Source of the DNA: Aliiroseovarius pelagivivens
Lineage (GTDB): Bacteria; Pseudomonadota; Alphaproteobacteria; Rhodobacterales; Rhodobacteraceae
Direction of reading: 5' to 3'
DNA length: 64,000 nt
Assembly: GCF_900302485.1 (NCBI RefSeq)
Contig: NZ_OMOI01000001.1
Coordinates: 124,001 to 188,000, forward strand
The notes below the pieces were generated by a model that worked only from the letters and a program-made list of their open reading frames with translations, ran no database searches and had not been told where the DNA came from. The position numbers and the translations under genes were made by a program. The first letter of the stretch is position 1. Every line of letters begins with the position of its first letter. Below are positions 9,116 through 17,527 of the stretch, one piece after another.

Positions 9116-9991
9116 GTGACACGGAAAACTGCCACCTTCATCGGGTTCATAGCTGTGTTGCTGTGGTCGCTTCTGGCGCTGTTCACCGTGGGAACTGACC
9201 CTGTGCCGCCCTTCCAGCTGGCCGCCATGACCTTTCTGGTAGGCGGAACGTTGGGTGTGATCTGGATTGCCGCGACCGAAGGTCTGGGGATCCTGCGCAC
9301 CGTAAGCTGGCGGGTCTATGCGTTCGGGACGTTGGGCCTTTTTGGCTATCACGCCTTGTATTTTTCCGCCCTACGCATGGCGCCTGCTGCCGAGGCGGGG
9401 CTGATCGCCTATTTGTGGCCCCTTTTCATCGTGCTGTTTTCCGGACTTCTGCCCGGTGAAAGCCTGCGTCCGATGCACGTGATCGGTGCGCTGATTTCGT
9501 TTGCTGGTGCGGCTTTGATCGTGCTTGGCGGGGCAACGGGGTTTGACACGGCTGCACTGCCGGGCTTTGCGCTGGCCTTCCTGTGCGCGCTGACATGGTC
9601 CGGGTACTCGGTTCTGTCACGACGACTTGGGAATACGCCCACGGCCTCGGTCGTGGTGTTCTGTTTGGCCACTGCCGTCTTGTCCATTGGCGCACATTTG
9701 CTGTGGGAGGACACAGTTTGGCCCAACGGCACAATGGGCTGGGCATCCGTCGCAGGGCTTGGATTGGGGCCAGTCGGGTTGGCCTTCTATGTCTGGGATG
9801 TGGGGGTAAAGCGCGGTGATATTCAGCTTCTGGGCGTCGCGAGCTATGGCGCGCCGTTGCTGTCCACGCTTGTATTGATCTTGGCTGGTGTGGCCCAGCC
9901 CCACCCGTCGTTGCTGATCGCGGGTGTGTTGATCACCGTAGGTGCATTGATGGCGGCACGGGCCAGTGCCGGTTCGTCAAAACAGACCTGA
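9116..9991 (+). CDS. EamA/DMT-family exporter, YddG-like
   Basis: Inner-membrane exporter with about ten transmembrane helices in two EamA repeats, 291 residues. I chose the GTG at 9116, two bases after the lysR stop; the resulting N-terminus TRKTATFIGFIAVLLWS resembles E. coli YddG, as do YLWPLFIVLFS and WDVGVKRGDIQLLGVASY. YddG exports aromatic amino acids, so a similar role is possible. Coupling to the upstream LysR gene suggests substrate-induced expression. Substrate is an inference. Confidence 0.85.
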   Translation: MTRKTATFIGFIAVLLWSLLALFTVGTDPVPPFQLAAMTFLVGGTLGVIWIAATEGLGILRTVSWRVYAFGTLGLFGYHALYFSALRMAPAAEAGLIAYLWPLFIVLFSGLLPGESLRPMHVIGALISFAGAALIVLGGATGFDTAALPGFALAFLCALTWSGYSVLSRRLGNTPTASVVVFCLATAVLSIGAHLLWEDTVWPNGTMGWASVAGLGLGPVGLAFYVWDVGVKRGDIQLLGVASYGAPLLSTLVLILAGVAQPHPSLLIAGVLITVGALMAARASAGSSKQT

Positions 9992-10007
9992 CCCATGCCT
10001 AAAGTCG

Positions 10008-10181
10008 TCAGGCCGTAGCCGTCGTCAGCCGTTCAATTTCTTCCTTGAGCTGGAGCTTTTGCTTTTTTAGTTCGGATATCTCGGCGTCTGTACTGCCGGG
10101 CGAGCGCTGGATCTCTTCGACTTTCTCCGAGAGGACCTCGTGTTTCCTGCGCAGCTCTTCAAGATGCGAACTCATGCTCAT
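10008..10181 (-). CDS. YdcH/DUF465-family small coiled-coil protein
   Basis: A 57-residue protein starting MSMSSHLEELRRKHEVLSEK. It is almost wholly a charged coiled coil with heptad-like Leu, Glu and Lys (EISELKKQKLQLKEEIERL), which is the DUF465 (YdcH) pattern. The ribosome-binding site AGGAGG is 7-8 bases before the first ATG; a second in-frame ATG two codons later is less well placed. Function of the family is unknown. It stands alone between the exporter and the tRNA methyltransferase. Confidence 0.85.
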   Translation of the reverse strand: MSMSSHLEELRRKHEVLSEKVEEIQRSPGSTDAEISELKKQKLQLKEEIERLTTATA

Positions 10182-10307
10182 GGGGATCCTCCTGTTGGTT
10201 TATATAACGTACCGAGTGCACCACACTTTTTCCCGCTTGTCACGAAAACGTTGTAAAACTCTGCGGGGAATCGCTGACGTGGTTGCGCGGGTTTTAACCG
10301 GGATCGC

Positions 10308-11066
10308 TTATCCCCAGTTCAGCGCCGCGCCGTCACGCAAGATGGCCTGTATCGCAGGCGTATAATGTTCGCGATCGGCGGTGTGCGTGTCACCTTCATG
10401 CAGCACAATTGGCGCGGACAGACGAAACGCCGCGCGCCCACCTTTGCGAGCCTGCAATAGCAACAGTTTTGCCGCGCGCCCAGTGCGGGCTGAGAAGGGT
10501 TGGACGACAACTGACCCCAGTCGATCATCCAGCGCTGATAGAATGTCTGGCAGCCGCTCGGCCGCGTTGATCATTGTCAGCATCCCGCGCGGTTTCAGGC
10601 GCCGTGTGGCCTGATCCATCCAGGCCGCCAATGGTGTCTCTTCGCCCATTGCCTGTTCACGGGCATCATGCGGCGACATGCTGCCCCGTGTCCGGTCGAA
10701 ATAGGGCGGGTTCATAATCACATGATCAAAGCTTTGGGCACGCAAAGCCTCGGGCATCTGCGCCAAATCCCCATCATGTACGGTCAGCGAAATTCCGTTG
10801 TCTTCCGCATTCTTGCGCGCCATTTCCGCATGATCTGCCTGACGCTCAATCCCGTGAAGCTCCAACCCCGGCACGCGTCGCCCAAGACACAAGGACGCAG
10901 CTCCGACACCGCATCCCAGTTCCAGCACAGACTGGCCGGTCTGTGCGGGCACGGCGCTGGCCAAAAACACCGGATCGACGCCCGCGCGATAGCCCGTTTT
11001 GGGCTGAGACAGCACCAGCTGCCCGCCCAGAAAGTCATCCCGTGTCAGATTGTCAGAGTGCATCAT
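10308..11066 (-). CDS. Class I SAM-dependent methyltransferase, TrmN6-like tRNA methyltransferase
   Basis: A 252-residue methyltransferase. The SAM-binding motif I reads VLELGCGVGAASLCLG, and the target-adenine motif NPPYF follows in DHVIMNPPYF. Together these match the tRNA1(Val) adenine-37 N6-methyltransferase group (YfiC/TrmN6). It overlaps nothing but follows the DUF2007 gene by 6 bases, so they form a two-gene operon. The exact tRNA substrate is inferred from the family. Confidence 0.88.
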   Translation of the reverse strand: MMHSDNLTRDDFLGGQLVLSQPKTGYRAGVDPVFLASAVPAQTGQSVLELGCGVGAASLCLGRRVPGLELHGIERQADHAEMARKNAEDNGISLTVHDGDLAQMPEALRAQSFDHVIMNPPYFDRTRGSMSPHDAREQAMGEETPLAAWMDQATRRLKPRGMLTMINAAERLPDILSALDDRLGSVVVQPFSARTGRAAKLLLLQARKGGRAAFRLSAPIVLHEGDTHTADREHYTPAIQAILRDGAALNWG

Positions 11067-11072
11067 AGCCTT

Positions 11073-11288
11073 TTAGCTTTCGAAGGCGATATCATGGTCA
11101 CGCAGGATCGCGCGGGCGATGAACAAATCCTCGTCCCGCACCATCAGGCGGCGCGGCAAAATGCCAATGGATCCTTCCAGTGCACTCATATGGACGTCCA
11201 TCGCAAAGCAAGCTATATCCTCGCCTGTAAGAAGGGCGGTGACGAAGGGGATCATGGTTGGATCTGTGGTTCTCAGAAGCTCTTTCAT
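11073..11288 (-). CDS. DUF2007-family small protein
   Basis: A 71-residue protein, MKELLRTTDPTMIPFVTALL, with the DUF2007 pattern: an early strand, a helix (TALLTGEDIACFAMD) and a C-terminal RRLMVRDEDLFIARAILRD. Members are often called putative signal-transducing proteins, but no biochemical role is established. It is the first gene of a minus-strand pair with the tRNA methyltransferase and is divergent from the polyprenyl synthase, 53 bases away. Confidence 0.85.
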   Translation of the reverse strand: MKELLRTTDPTMIPFVTALLTGEDIACFAMDVHMSALEGSIGILPRRLMVRDEDLFIARAILRDHDIAFES

Positions 11289-11341
11289 GCAATCCGAGAT
11301 AAGGGCATCCCTGCCCATTTGTCGAGCCGGTTGACGGGAAG

Positions 11342-12343
11342 GTGAAGATGCTGATCGAAGCTGCACATAAACCGCATGAGCGTCTGGGCCAGCATTTGGC
11401 CGAGGACATGGAGTCCGTGAACACGCTGATTCGCGAACGTATGGCCTCGAAACATGCCCCGCGTATTCCCGAAGTGACTGCGCATCTGGTTGATGCGGGC
11501 GGCAAGCGCCTGCGCCCAATGCTGACTTTGGCGGCGGCACGGCTTTGTGGCTATGACGGCCCCTATCACATCCATCTGGCTGCAACGGTCGAGTTCATTC
11601 ACACCGCGACCCTGCTGCATGATGACGTGGTGGACGAAAGCGCCCAACGTCGTGGCCGGCCCACCGCGAACCTTTTGTGGGACAACAAATCCAGCGTTCT
11701 GGTCGGTGACTACCTGTTCTCGCGTTCGTTCCAGCTGATGACCGACACGGGGTCGCTGGATGTGCTGCGCATCCTGTCCAATGCCTCGGCCACGATTGCC
11801 GAAGGCGAAGTGCTACAGCTGACTGCGGCTCAGGATCTGTCGACGGACGAAGACATCTATCGTCAGGTTGTCCGCGGCAAAACGGCAGCGCTGTTTTCAG
11901 CGGCGACCGAAGTGGGTGGCGTCATCGCAGACGCCCCGGCCGATCAAGTGAAGGCCCTGTTTGAATATGGCGATGCGTTGGGCATTTCCTTCCAGATCGT
12001 TGATGACCTGCTGGATTATTGGGGCGGCGACGCCACAGGTAAGAACATCGGCGACGATTTCCGCGAACGCAAACTGACCCTGCCGCTGATCAAAGCTGTG
12101 GCTAAGGCAGACGGCGAAGAACGCGCATTTTGGACCCGCACGATCGAAAAAGGCCGTCAGGAAGAGGGCGACCTGGAACATGCTCTGGTGCTGCTGAACA
12201 AACACGGCGCGCTTGAAGATACACGGGCCGAGGCGATTGCCTGGGCCGACAAAGCCAAAGCGGCGCTGACCGTCTTGCCCGACGCGCCGATCCGCCACAT
12301 GCTGCACGACATCGCGGATTACGTGGTCGCACGCCTGAACTAA
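11342..12343 (+). CDS. Polyprenyl (decaprenyl-type) diphosphate synthase
   Basis: Long-chain trans-prenyl transferase that makes the side chain of ubiquinone, probably C50 in this clade. The first aspartate-rich motif LLHDDVVDES (D94-D98) and the second QIVDDLLDYW in the C-terminal half are intact; GGKRLRP near residue 54 is the conserved substrate-binding segment. Length is 333 residues from a GTG at 11342; an ATG two codons later (11348), 5 bases after GGAAGG, is an equally good or better start. Chain length cannot be read securely from sequence. Confidence 0.94.
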   Translation: MKMLIEAAHKPHERLGQHLAEDMESVNTLIRERMASKHAPRIPEVTAHLVDAGGKRLRPMLTLAAARLCGYDGPYHIHLAATVEFIHTATLLHDDVVDESAQRRGRPTANLLWDNKSSVLVGDYLFSRSFQLMTDTGSLDVLRILSNASATIAEGEVLQLTAAQDLSTDEDIYRQVVRGKTAALFSAATEVGGVIADAPADQVKALFEYGDALGISFQIVDDLLDYWGGDATGKNIGDDFRERKLTLPLIKAVAKADGEERAFWTRTIEKGRQEEGDLEHALVLLNKHGALEDTRAEAIAWADKAKAALTVLPDAPIRHMLHDIADYVVARLN

Positions 12344-12379
12344 GCGCTTATTTTCTTACCGGAAATATCCTGGGGTGAA

Positions 12380-12428
12380 TGCGCGAAGCGCAAAGGGGCA
12401 ACGCCCCTCAAGGCTCACGAAGTGAGCC
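12380..12428. repeat. Cluster of three perfect short hairpins
   Basis: Three consecutive perfect inverted repeats, each with a 3-nt loop, fill the gap between the two convergent genes: TGCGC/GCGCA (12380-12392), GGGGC/GCCCC (12395-12407) and GGCTCAC/GTGAGCC (12412-12428). None is followed by a T-run. They could block both convergent transcripts or be a copy of a dispersed intergenic repeat. Confidence 0.7.
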
Positions 12429-12438
12429 ACCAATAGCC

Positions 12439-13269
12439 CTACGACAGCTTTGCAGCTTCCACCCACCACTCAGGCTTGGCTTGCGCCAGAGCACTCGCAC
12501 CCGCCCGCGCAGCGTCCTCGGTTTCGAACAGCGCAAAACACGTCGCCCCAGATCCCGACATGCGTGCCAATCGTGCGCCGGGTAGATCAGCCAGCGCGTC
12601 CAAAACATCCCGAATGACCGGAGACCGCGCAATCGCGGGGGCTTCTAGGTCGTTGCGTTGGGTTGCCAGCCAGTCGATGAATGCGCCAGCCTTCATGCCC
12701 TGCGGGATCCGCTTAGGCATGGGTGGGTTTTGCTTATCTTCCAACGCTTTGAAAACCTCAGGGGTGGGCACATCTACGCCAGGATTGGCCAGAATCGCGA
12801 ACAGGGGCGGCAGGCCGGGGCAGGGGGCGACGTCTTCGCCAATCCCGCGCATTCGGGCCGCTTGCCGCATCAGGCAGACACGCACATCTGCGCCAAGCTC
12901 GGACACGCCTTCGGGTAACCTTGTGTCGCCGATCAGGTCCGAAAGCGCCAATATGGTCGCCGCCGCGTCCGAGCTTCCGCCCCCGATTCCTGCTGCAGCA
13001 GGCAGGTGCTTCGACAGAACGATATGGACAGGCACGCCAAACAGATCAGCCGCGCGGGCGACAAGGTTCGTGCCATCCGTAGGCACGCCCGCGGCGCGTG
13101 GGCCAATCACCTCAAGTCGGTTCGCCTCAGCAGGCATCACAGTAATTCGGTCGCCCACATCGGCGAAGACCACAAGGCTGTCCAACAGGTGATATCCATC
13201 CCGCCGCTGCCCCGTGACATGCAGGGTCAGGTTCACCTTCGCGGGGGCGAAAACCTTGGTGATGCTCAT
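12439..13269 (-). CDS. ispE: 4-diphosphocytidyl-2-C-methyl-D-erythritol kinase
   Basis: GHMP-family kinase of the MEP isoprenoid pathway; phosphorylates the 2-hydroxyl of CDP-methylerythritol. The 276-residue protein has the ATP-binding glycine motif LPAAAGIGGGSSDAA at residues 89-103, an N-terminal APAKVNLTLHVTG substrate segment and a C-terminal MSGSGATCFALF. Its ATG overlaps the stop codon of the upstream TPR gene (ATGA). It faces the polyprenyl synthase gene, which uses products of the same pathway. Confidence 0.97.
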   Translation of the reverse strand: MSITKVFAPAKVNLTLHVTGQRRDGYHLLDSLVVFADVGDRITVMPAEANRLEVIGPRAAGVPTDGTNLVARAADLFGVPVHIVLSKHLPAAAGIGGGSSDAAATILALSDLIGDTRLPEGVSELGADVRVCLMRQAARMRGIGEDVAPCPGLPPLFAILANPGVDVPTPEVFKALEDKQNPPMPKRIPQGMKAGAFIDWLATQRNDLEAPAIARSPVIRDVLDALADLPGARLARMSGSGATCFALFETEDAARAGASALAQAKPEWWVEAAKLS

Positions 13270-14993
13270 TCGGAGGCGTGCAGGGGATCGGCCCCTTCTT
13301 CTTCCAGAACCACGTCCAGACCGACCTCGAGCTTGCGACGGATGCGGTCGGGGTCAAGCTCGGTCAGGTCAGTGTCATCGGTGATGAAGCTTAAGGAGCG
13401 TCTCCATTGGAACTCGGCCTCGCGTTTGCGGCCAACCGCCCAATAGGTATCGCCCAGATGGTCGTTCAGAATGGGTTCCACCGGTTCCAGCTCGACCGCG
13501 CGTTCCATTTGCTCGACGGCCTCGTCATAGCGGCCCAAGCGATAGAAAACCCAGCCCAGACTATCGACGATATAACCGCGATCCGGGCGGGCCGCGACGG
13601 CGCGCTCGATCATCCCCAAGGCTTCATCCAGTTTCTCGTGACGTTCCACCAACGAGTAGCCCAAATAGTTCAAGACTGTGGGTTGCTCAGGGCTTAGCTC
13701 CAGCGCTTTGCGGAAATCGGCCTCGGCGGCGGGCCAGTCGTCCAGCTTGTGAGCGGCAATCGCGCGTTGGAAATATGTGGGCCATTGGGTGGAAAGACCG
13801 ACTTCAAAGCGGGCAATGGCAAGGTCATAGGCATCGCGTGCTTCGGCAAAGCGATCCTGCTGCATCAGAGTGTCCCCAAGCGCCACGCGAAAGCGCAATG
13901 TGCCGGGGAAGGTGTCTGCCAAGGTGCGCAGCTCTCCTGTGGCTTCGTCCAGCCGGTCAGCGCGGCGCAATACATCAGTGCGGCCAAGGGCCGCGTGCTG
14001 ATATGCAAAGCTGTCTTGCGGAACCCGACCATAGGTTTCAATTGCCAGTTCAAGATGACCCATTTGTTCAAGAATCTGGGCTGACAGAACCAGAACACCT
14101 GCATGGGTCGGCGCCAGATGTTCGGCCAAGCGGTTGTAAAGCAGGATGCCGGTCTGGTCGCCTTCGGGCCCGACCGTTTCAGCAACAGCAAACAGAAGCT
14201 CGGCGATTCCGTCCTGCGGCGAACGGATGACGTTGAAGTCTAGCGTCTTTCCGGCCTCAAGATCCGTAATTACCTGTTCAACTTCAGGATCCGTCATGCC
14301 GGACTGTGCGGCCTTCATCAGCGCAATAGCGTCCTCTTGGCGGTCGCTTTGGCTAAGCGTCTGGGCATGGGCAAACAGGCCCGAGCGATTTAATTGCAGC
14401 GCGCCGCGCTCGCCCCCCAGAATGCTGGCCGCGCCTTCGAAGTCTCCGACATAGGCCAGCGCCAAGGCTTTTTGATACAGCGTGAAGCCAATGCTGGCGT
14501 CGTCTTCGCCCAGCGTGTCAAAAATAGTCAGCGCATCCGACATCTTGCCCTGTCCAATGCGGATCCAGGCCTGAATCATCTGATCAATGACGGGTGCGAT
14601 CGACACCTTGGTGCCCACAAGTTCGGTCGCCGTGTCCCAGTCATCATCCGCCAACGCGTCGCCCAATAGAACAAGGGCTGCGATCTGGTTGCCTTCGCTG
14701 ACCGAGGCCAGCCGACGTGCATAGGGCAGCGCATCGTCCAATTTTCCAAGCGCGATCTGGGCGACGATCAAACCTTCCAGAACGTCCAGATTCTCGGGGT
14801 CTTGGGCAATCGCGCGCGTGCCGTATTCGACCATCTCGGGGAAACTGCGCGACAGATCGGCATGGCGTGCGGCAAGATAAGCCCCCGCCGCACTGTCCGC
14901 GTAAGCGGCGGTTCCGACAGCGCATTGTGCGGTCAGAAGGGCAGGAAGAGCAAGGCGGCGCAGGGCCGAAGATGTGAGGCGGAACAAGGGCAT
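13266..14993 (-). CDS. Secreted tetratricopeptide-repeat protein
   Basis: A 575-residue protein with a signal peptide (MPLFRLTSSALRRLALPALL to about residue 32, AAYADSA) followed by many TPR-like helix pairs, clearest in the C-terminal third: NYLGYSLVERHEKLDEAL, DSLGWVFYRLGRYDEAVEQM and NDHLGDTYWAVGRKREA. I chose the ATG at 14993 because the signal peptide begins there. TPR repeats mediate protein-protein contacts; this one should act in the periplasm or at the outer membrane. It is translationally coupled to ispE, an arrangement with no obvious functional reason. The partner is unknown. Confidence 0.88.
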   Translation of the reverse strand: MPLFRLTSSALRRLALPALLTAQCAVGTAAYADSAAGAYLAARHADLSRSFPEMVEYGTRAIAQDPENLDVLEGLIVAQIALGKLDDALPYARRLASVSEGNQIAALVLLGDALADDDWDTATELVGTKVSIAPVIDQMIQAWIRIGQGKMSDALTIFDTLGEDDASIGFTLYQKALALAYVGDFEGAASILGGERGALQLNRSGLFAHAQTLSQSDRQEDAIALMKAAQSGMTDPEVEQVITDLEAGKTLDFNVIRSPQDGIAELLFAVAETVGPEGDQTGILLYNRLAEHLAPTHAGVLVLSAQILEQMGHLELAIETYGRVPQDSFAYQHAALGRTDVLRRADRLDEATGELRTLADTFPGTLRFRVALGDTLMQQDRFAEARDAYDLAIARFEVGLSTQWPTYFQRAIAAHKLDDWPAAEADFRKALELSPEQPTVLNYLGYSLVERHEKLDEALGMIERAVAARPDRGYIVDSLGWVFYRLGRYDEAVEQMERAVELEPVEPILNDHLGDTYWAVGRKREAEFQWRRSLSFITDDTDLTELDPDRIRRKLEVGLDVVLEEEGADPLHASE

Positions 14994-15058
14994 ATATTCC
15001 TTAAGTCGCAGCAGGTTTGTTTCTGTAAAACCTAGTGTGCCTTCTAGTTGAAAACAAT

Positions 15059-15083
15059 GAGGGGCAGCACATGGCCGCCCCTC
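15059..15083 (-). terminator. Probable terminator after the ETF-QO gene
   Basis: GAGGGGC (15059-15065) pairs with GCCCCTC (15077-15083). On the minus strand it is followed by ATTGTTTTC, a weak T-rich tail. It separates the ETF-QO gene from the TPR gene. Confidence 0.5.
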
Positions 15084-15109
15084 TTTGTCGCTTTTTTGAT
15101 CGCGCGCGA

Positions 15110-16762
15110 TCACATGTTCGGATAGTTCGGCCCGTCGCCGCCCTGCGGAACCGTCCAGGTGATGTTCTGGCTGGGGTCCTTGATGTCACAGGTCTTGCAG
15201 TGCACGCAGTTCTGGAAGTTGACCACAAAGCGCGGGTCTTTGCCGTCTTCTTCGACCACTTCATAGACGCCGGCCGGGCAGTAACGCTGCGCGGGCTCTG
15301 CGAACTCGGGCAAGTTGACCGAGATCGGCAGATCCGGGTTGGCCAGCTTCAGGTGGCAGGGCTGGCTTTCCTCGTGGTTGGTGGCCGCGAAGGACACGTT
15401 GGTCAGGCGGTCAAACGACAGGGTGCCATCGGGCTTCGGATAATCGATCTCGGGATAATCCTTGGCTTTGCCGGTAACTTCCGCATCGTTCTTGCCGTGT
15501 TTCACGGTGCCGAAGGGTGACCAGCCGGTGATCGACTGTACCCACATGTCCAGACCGCCCAGCATCAGCGATGCGGTCAGGCCGTACTTCGACCACAGCG
15601 GCTTGACGTTGCGAACCTTCTTCAGGTCTTTTGCAACTTCGCCGGTGCGCAGTTCTTCTTCATAGTCGTTCAGCTCGTCACCGGCGCGGCCTGCCTTGAT
15701 GGCTTTCACCGCAGCATCCGCAGCTGCCATGCCGGACAGCATCGCGTTATGGTTGCCTTTGATGCGCGGCACGTTCACCAGACCGACCGAGCAGCCCAGC
15801 AGCGCTCCACCCGGGAACGAGGCTTTCGGCATCGACTGATAGCCGCCCTCGGTGATTGCACGCGCGCCGTAAGCCACGCGCTTGCCGCCTTCCAGCAGCT
15901 TGGCAATCTCGGGGTGATGCTTGAAGCGTTGGAATTCCATATAGGGATACAGATGCGGGTTCTTATAGTTCAGGTGAACCACGAAGCCGACGAACACCTG
16001 ATTGTTTTCCAAGTGATAGATGAACGAGCCACCACCGGCGTTCGACCCCAGAGGCCAGCCCATCGTGTGGGTCACAGTGCCTTCGCGGTGCTTGGCGGGG
16101 TCGATCTCCCAGATCTCTTTCATGCCGATGCCGAACTTCTGAACGTCGCGGCCAGCCTGAAGGTCGTATTTGCCGATGATCTCTTTCGCCAGCGAACCAC
16201 GGACACCTTCCGAGATGAAGACGTATTTACCGTGTAGCTCCATGCCCGGCTCGGTGTTCTCGCCATAGGAACCGTCAGCTTCCAGACCGAAGACGCCTGC
16301 AACGACGCCCTTCACTTCGCCGTTTTCGCCGTAGACCAGCTCGGATGCGGCCATGCCGGGGAAGATTTCCACGCCCAGCTCTTCGGCTTGCTCGGCCATC
16401 CAGCGGCAGACATTCGCCATCGACACGATATAGTTGCCGTGGTTGTTCATCAGCGGCGGCATCGGCCAGTTCGGCACGCGGATGTGACCTGCCGGCCCAA
16501 GCACAAGGAAGTTGTCTTTCTTCACTTCCGTCTTGATCGGCGCACCTTTGTCTTTCCAGTCCGGGATCAGCTTGTCCAAGCCGCAAGTGTCCAGCACGGC
16601 ACCTGACAGGATGTGCGCGCCCACTTCCGAGCCCTTTTCAAGCACCACGACCTCAAGGTCTGGGTCTTGTTGTTTCAGACGAATGGCGGCGGACAGGCCT
16701 GCGGGGCCTGCGCCCACGATGACCACGTCGTATTCCATGCTTTCGCGTTCGATGTCGCTCAT
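15110..16762 (-). CDS. Electron transfer flavoprotein-ubiquinone oxidoreductase
   Basis: Membrane-associated flavo-iron-sulfur enzyme that passes electrons from ETF (acyl-CoA dehydrogenases and related enzymes) to ubiquinone. The 550-residue length is typical. The FAD motif VVIVGAGPAGLSAAIRL is near the N-terminus and the C-terminal [4Fe-4S] domain shows CPAGVYE, then NCVHCKTCDIKDP. I chose the ATG at 16762 (MSDIERESMEYD), which puts the FAD motif at residue 11-27. It stands as a single transcription unit and is divergent from greA. Confidence 0.97.
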   Translation of the reverse strand: MSDIERESMEYDVVIVGAGPAGLSAAIRLKQQDPDLEVVVLEKGSEVGAHILSGAVLDTCGLDKLIPDWKDKGAPIKTEVKKDNFLVLGPAGHIRVPNWPMPPLMNNHGNYIVSMANVCRWMAEQAEELGVEIFPGMAASELVYGENGEVKGVVAGVFGLEADGSYGENTEPGMELHGKYVFISEGVRGSLAKEIIGKYDLQAGRDVQKFGIGMKEIWEIDPAKHREGTVTHTMGWPLGSNAGGGSFIYHLENNQVFVGFVVHLNYKNPHLYPYMEFQRFKHHPEIAKLLEGGKRVAYGARAITEGGYQSMPKASFPGGALLGCSVGLVNVPRIKGNHNAMLSGMAAADAAVKAIKAGRAGDELNDYEEELRTGEVAKDLKKVRNVKPLWSKYGLTASLMLGGLDMWVQSITGWSPFGTVKHGKNDAEVTGKAKDYPEIDYPKPDGTLSFDRLTNVSFAATNHEESQPCHLKLANPDLPISVNLPEFAEPAQRYCPAGVYEVVEEDGKDPRFVVNFQNCVHCKTCDIKDPSQNITWTVPQGGDGPNYPNM

Positions 16763-17054
16763 AATCTTTTCCCCGGTCGATCCGTTTCGCAAGATCGTTA
16801 GCTTGACGCACAGGTCGGGTCAATCAGGACACGACGTTACAAGGGCTTGATTCCGACAAATTTGCCGAACCACGGCTTTGTTTGCGCTGACACCGGCAGC
16901 TTGGGCTTGGAATGCCTATTTCGGATCCAATCACTGGGGCAAACAAGGGCGTTGCAAATCGCGCCGGATTGCTAGATTTTCGACACGACCGAGCCGCAAT
17001 GAGAACACGCTGTCAGGCGCACTGGTGCCGGGCGACAATAAATGAACAGGTTTG

Positions 17055-17525
17055 ATGGAAAAGATACCTTTGACCCGCGCGGGACACGCCGCGCTGAATG
17101 ACGAATTGAAGCAGCTGAAGTCAGTAGAACGCCCCGCGATCATCGAGGCGATTGCCACCGCGCGCGAGCTTGGCGACCTGAAAGAGAATGCTGAATATCA
17201 CTCTGCGCGTGAAAAGCAGGGCTTCATCGAGGGCCGCATCAAAGAGCTGGAAGGCATTCTGTCGCTGGCCGAGGTGATCGACCCGAAGAGCATGTCGGGT
17301 GCAGTCAAGTTTTCGGCGACCGTTACGATTGTTGATGAAGATACCGACGAAGAGAAGACCTATCAGATCGTGGGCGAACCCGAGGCCGATATCGAAGCGG
17401 GTAAGCTGAACATCAGGTCTCCGCTGGCCCGCGCCCTGATCGGCAAGGAAGAAGGCGATAGCGTCGAAGTGCGCACGCCGGGTGGCGAGAAAGCCTATGA
17501 AATCCTGAATATCGACTGGATCTGA
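17055..17525 (+). CDS. greA: Transcription elongation factor GreA
   Basis: Rescues backtracked RNA polymerase by stimulating transcript cleavage. The 156-residue protein has the N-terminal coiled coil with the acidic tip ([19 protein letters not shown] and E at the loop) and the C-terminal FKBP-like domain ([14 protein letters not shown]). The ATG at 17055 directly follows a TTG; ATG is preferred. A membrane-protein gene starts 2 bases after the stop, so both share a transcript. Confidence 0.97.
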   Translation: MEKIPLTRAGHAALNDELKQLKSVERPAIIEAIATARELGDLKENAEYHSAREKQGFIEGRIKELEGILSLAEVIDPKSMSGAVKFSATVTIVDEDTDEEKTYQIVGEPEADIEAGKLNIRSPLARALIGKEEGDSVEVRTPGGEKAYEILNIDWI

Positions 17526-17527
17526 CC

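Noticed and set aside
12985..13005. Palindromic CTGCTGCAGCAG-like stretch resembling a PhaR site
   Set aside because: It lies within the ispE ATP-binding coding sequence (Ala/Ala/Gly codons), so codon usage explains it.
15035..15520. 161-codon plus-strand frame across the ETF-QO 3' end
   Set aside because: Most of it is antisense to the [4Fe-4S] domain of ETF-QO. No domain or conserved feature is visible.
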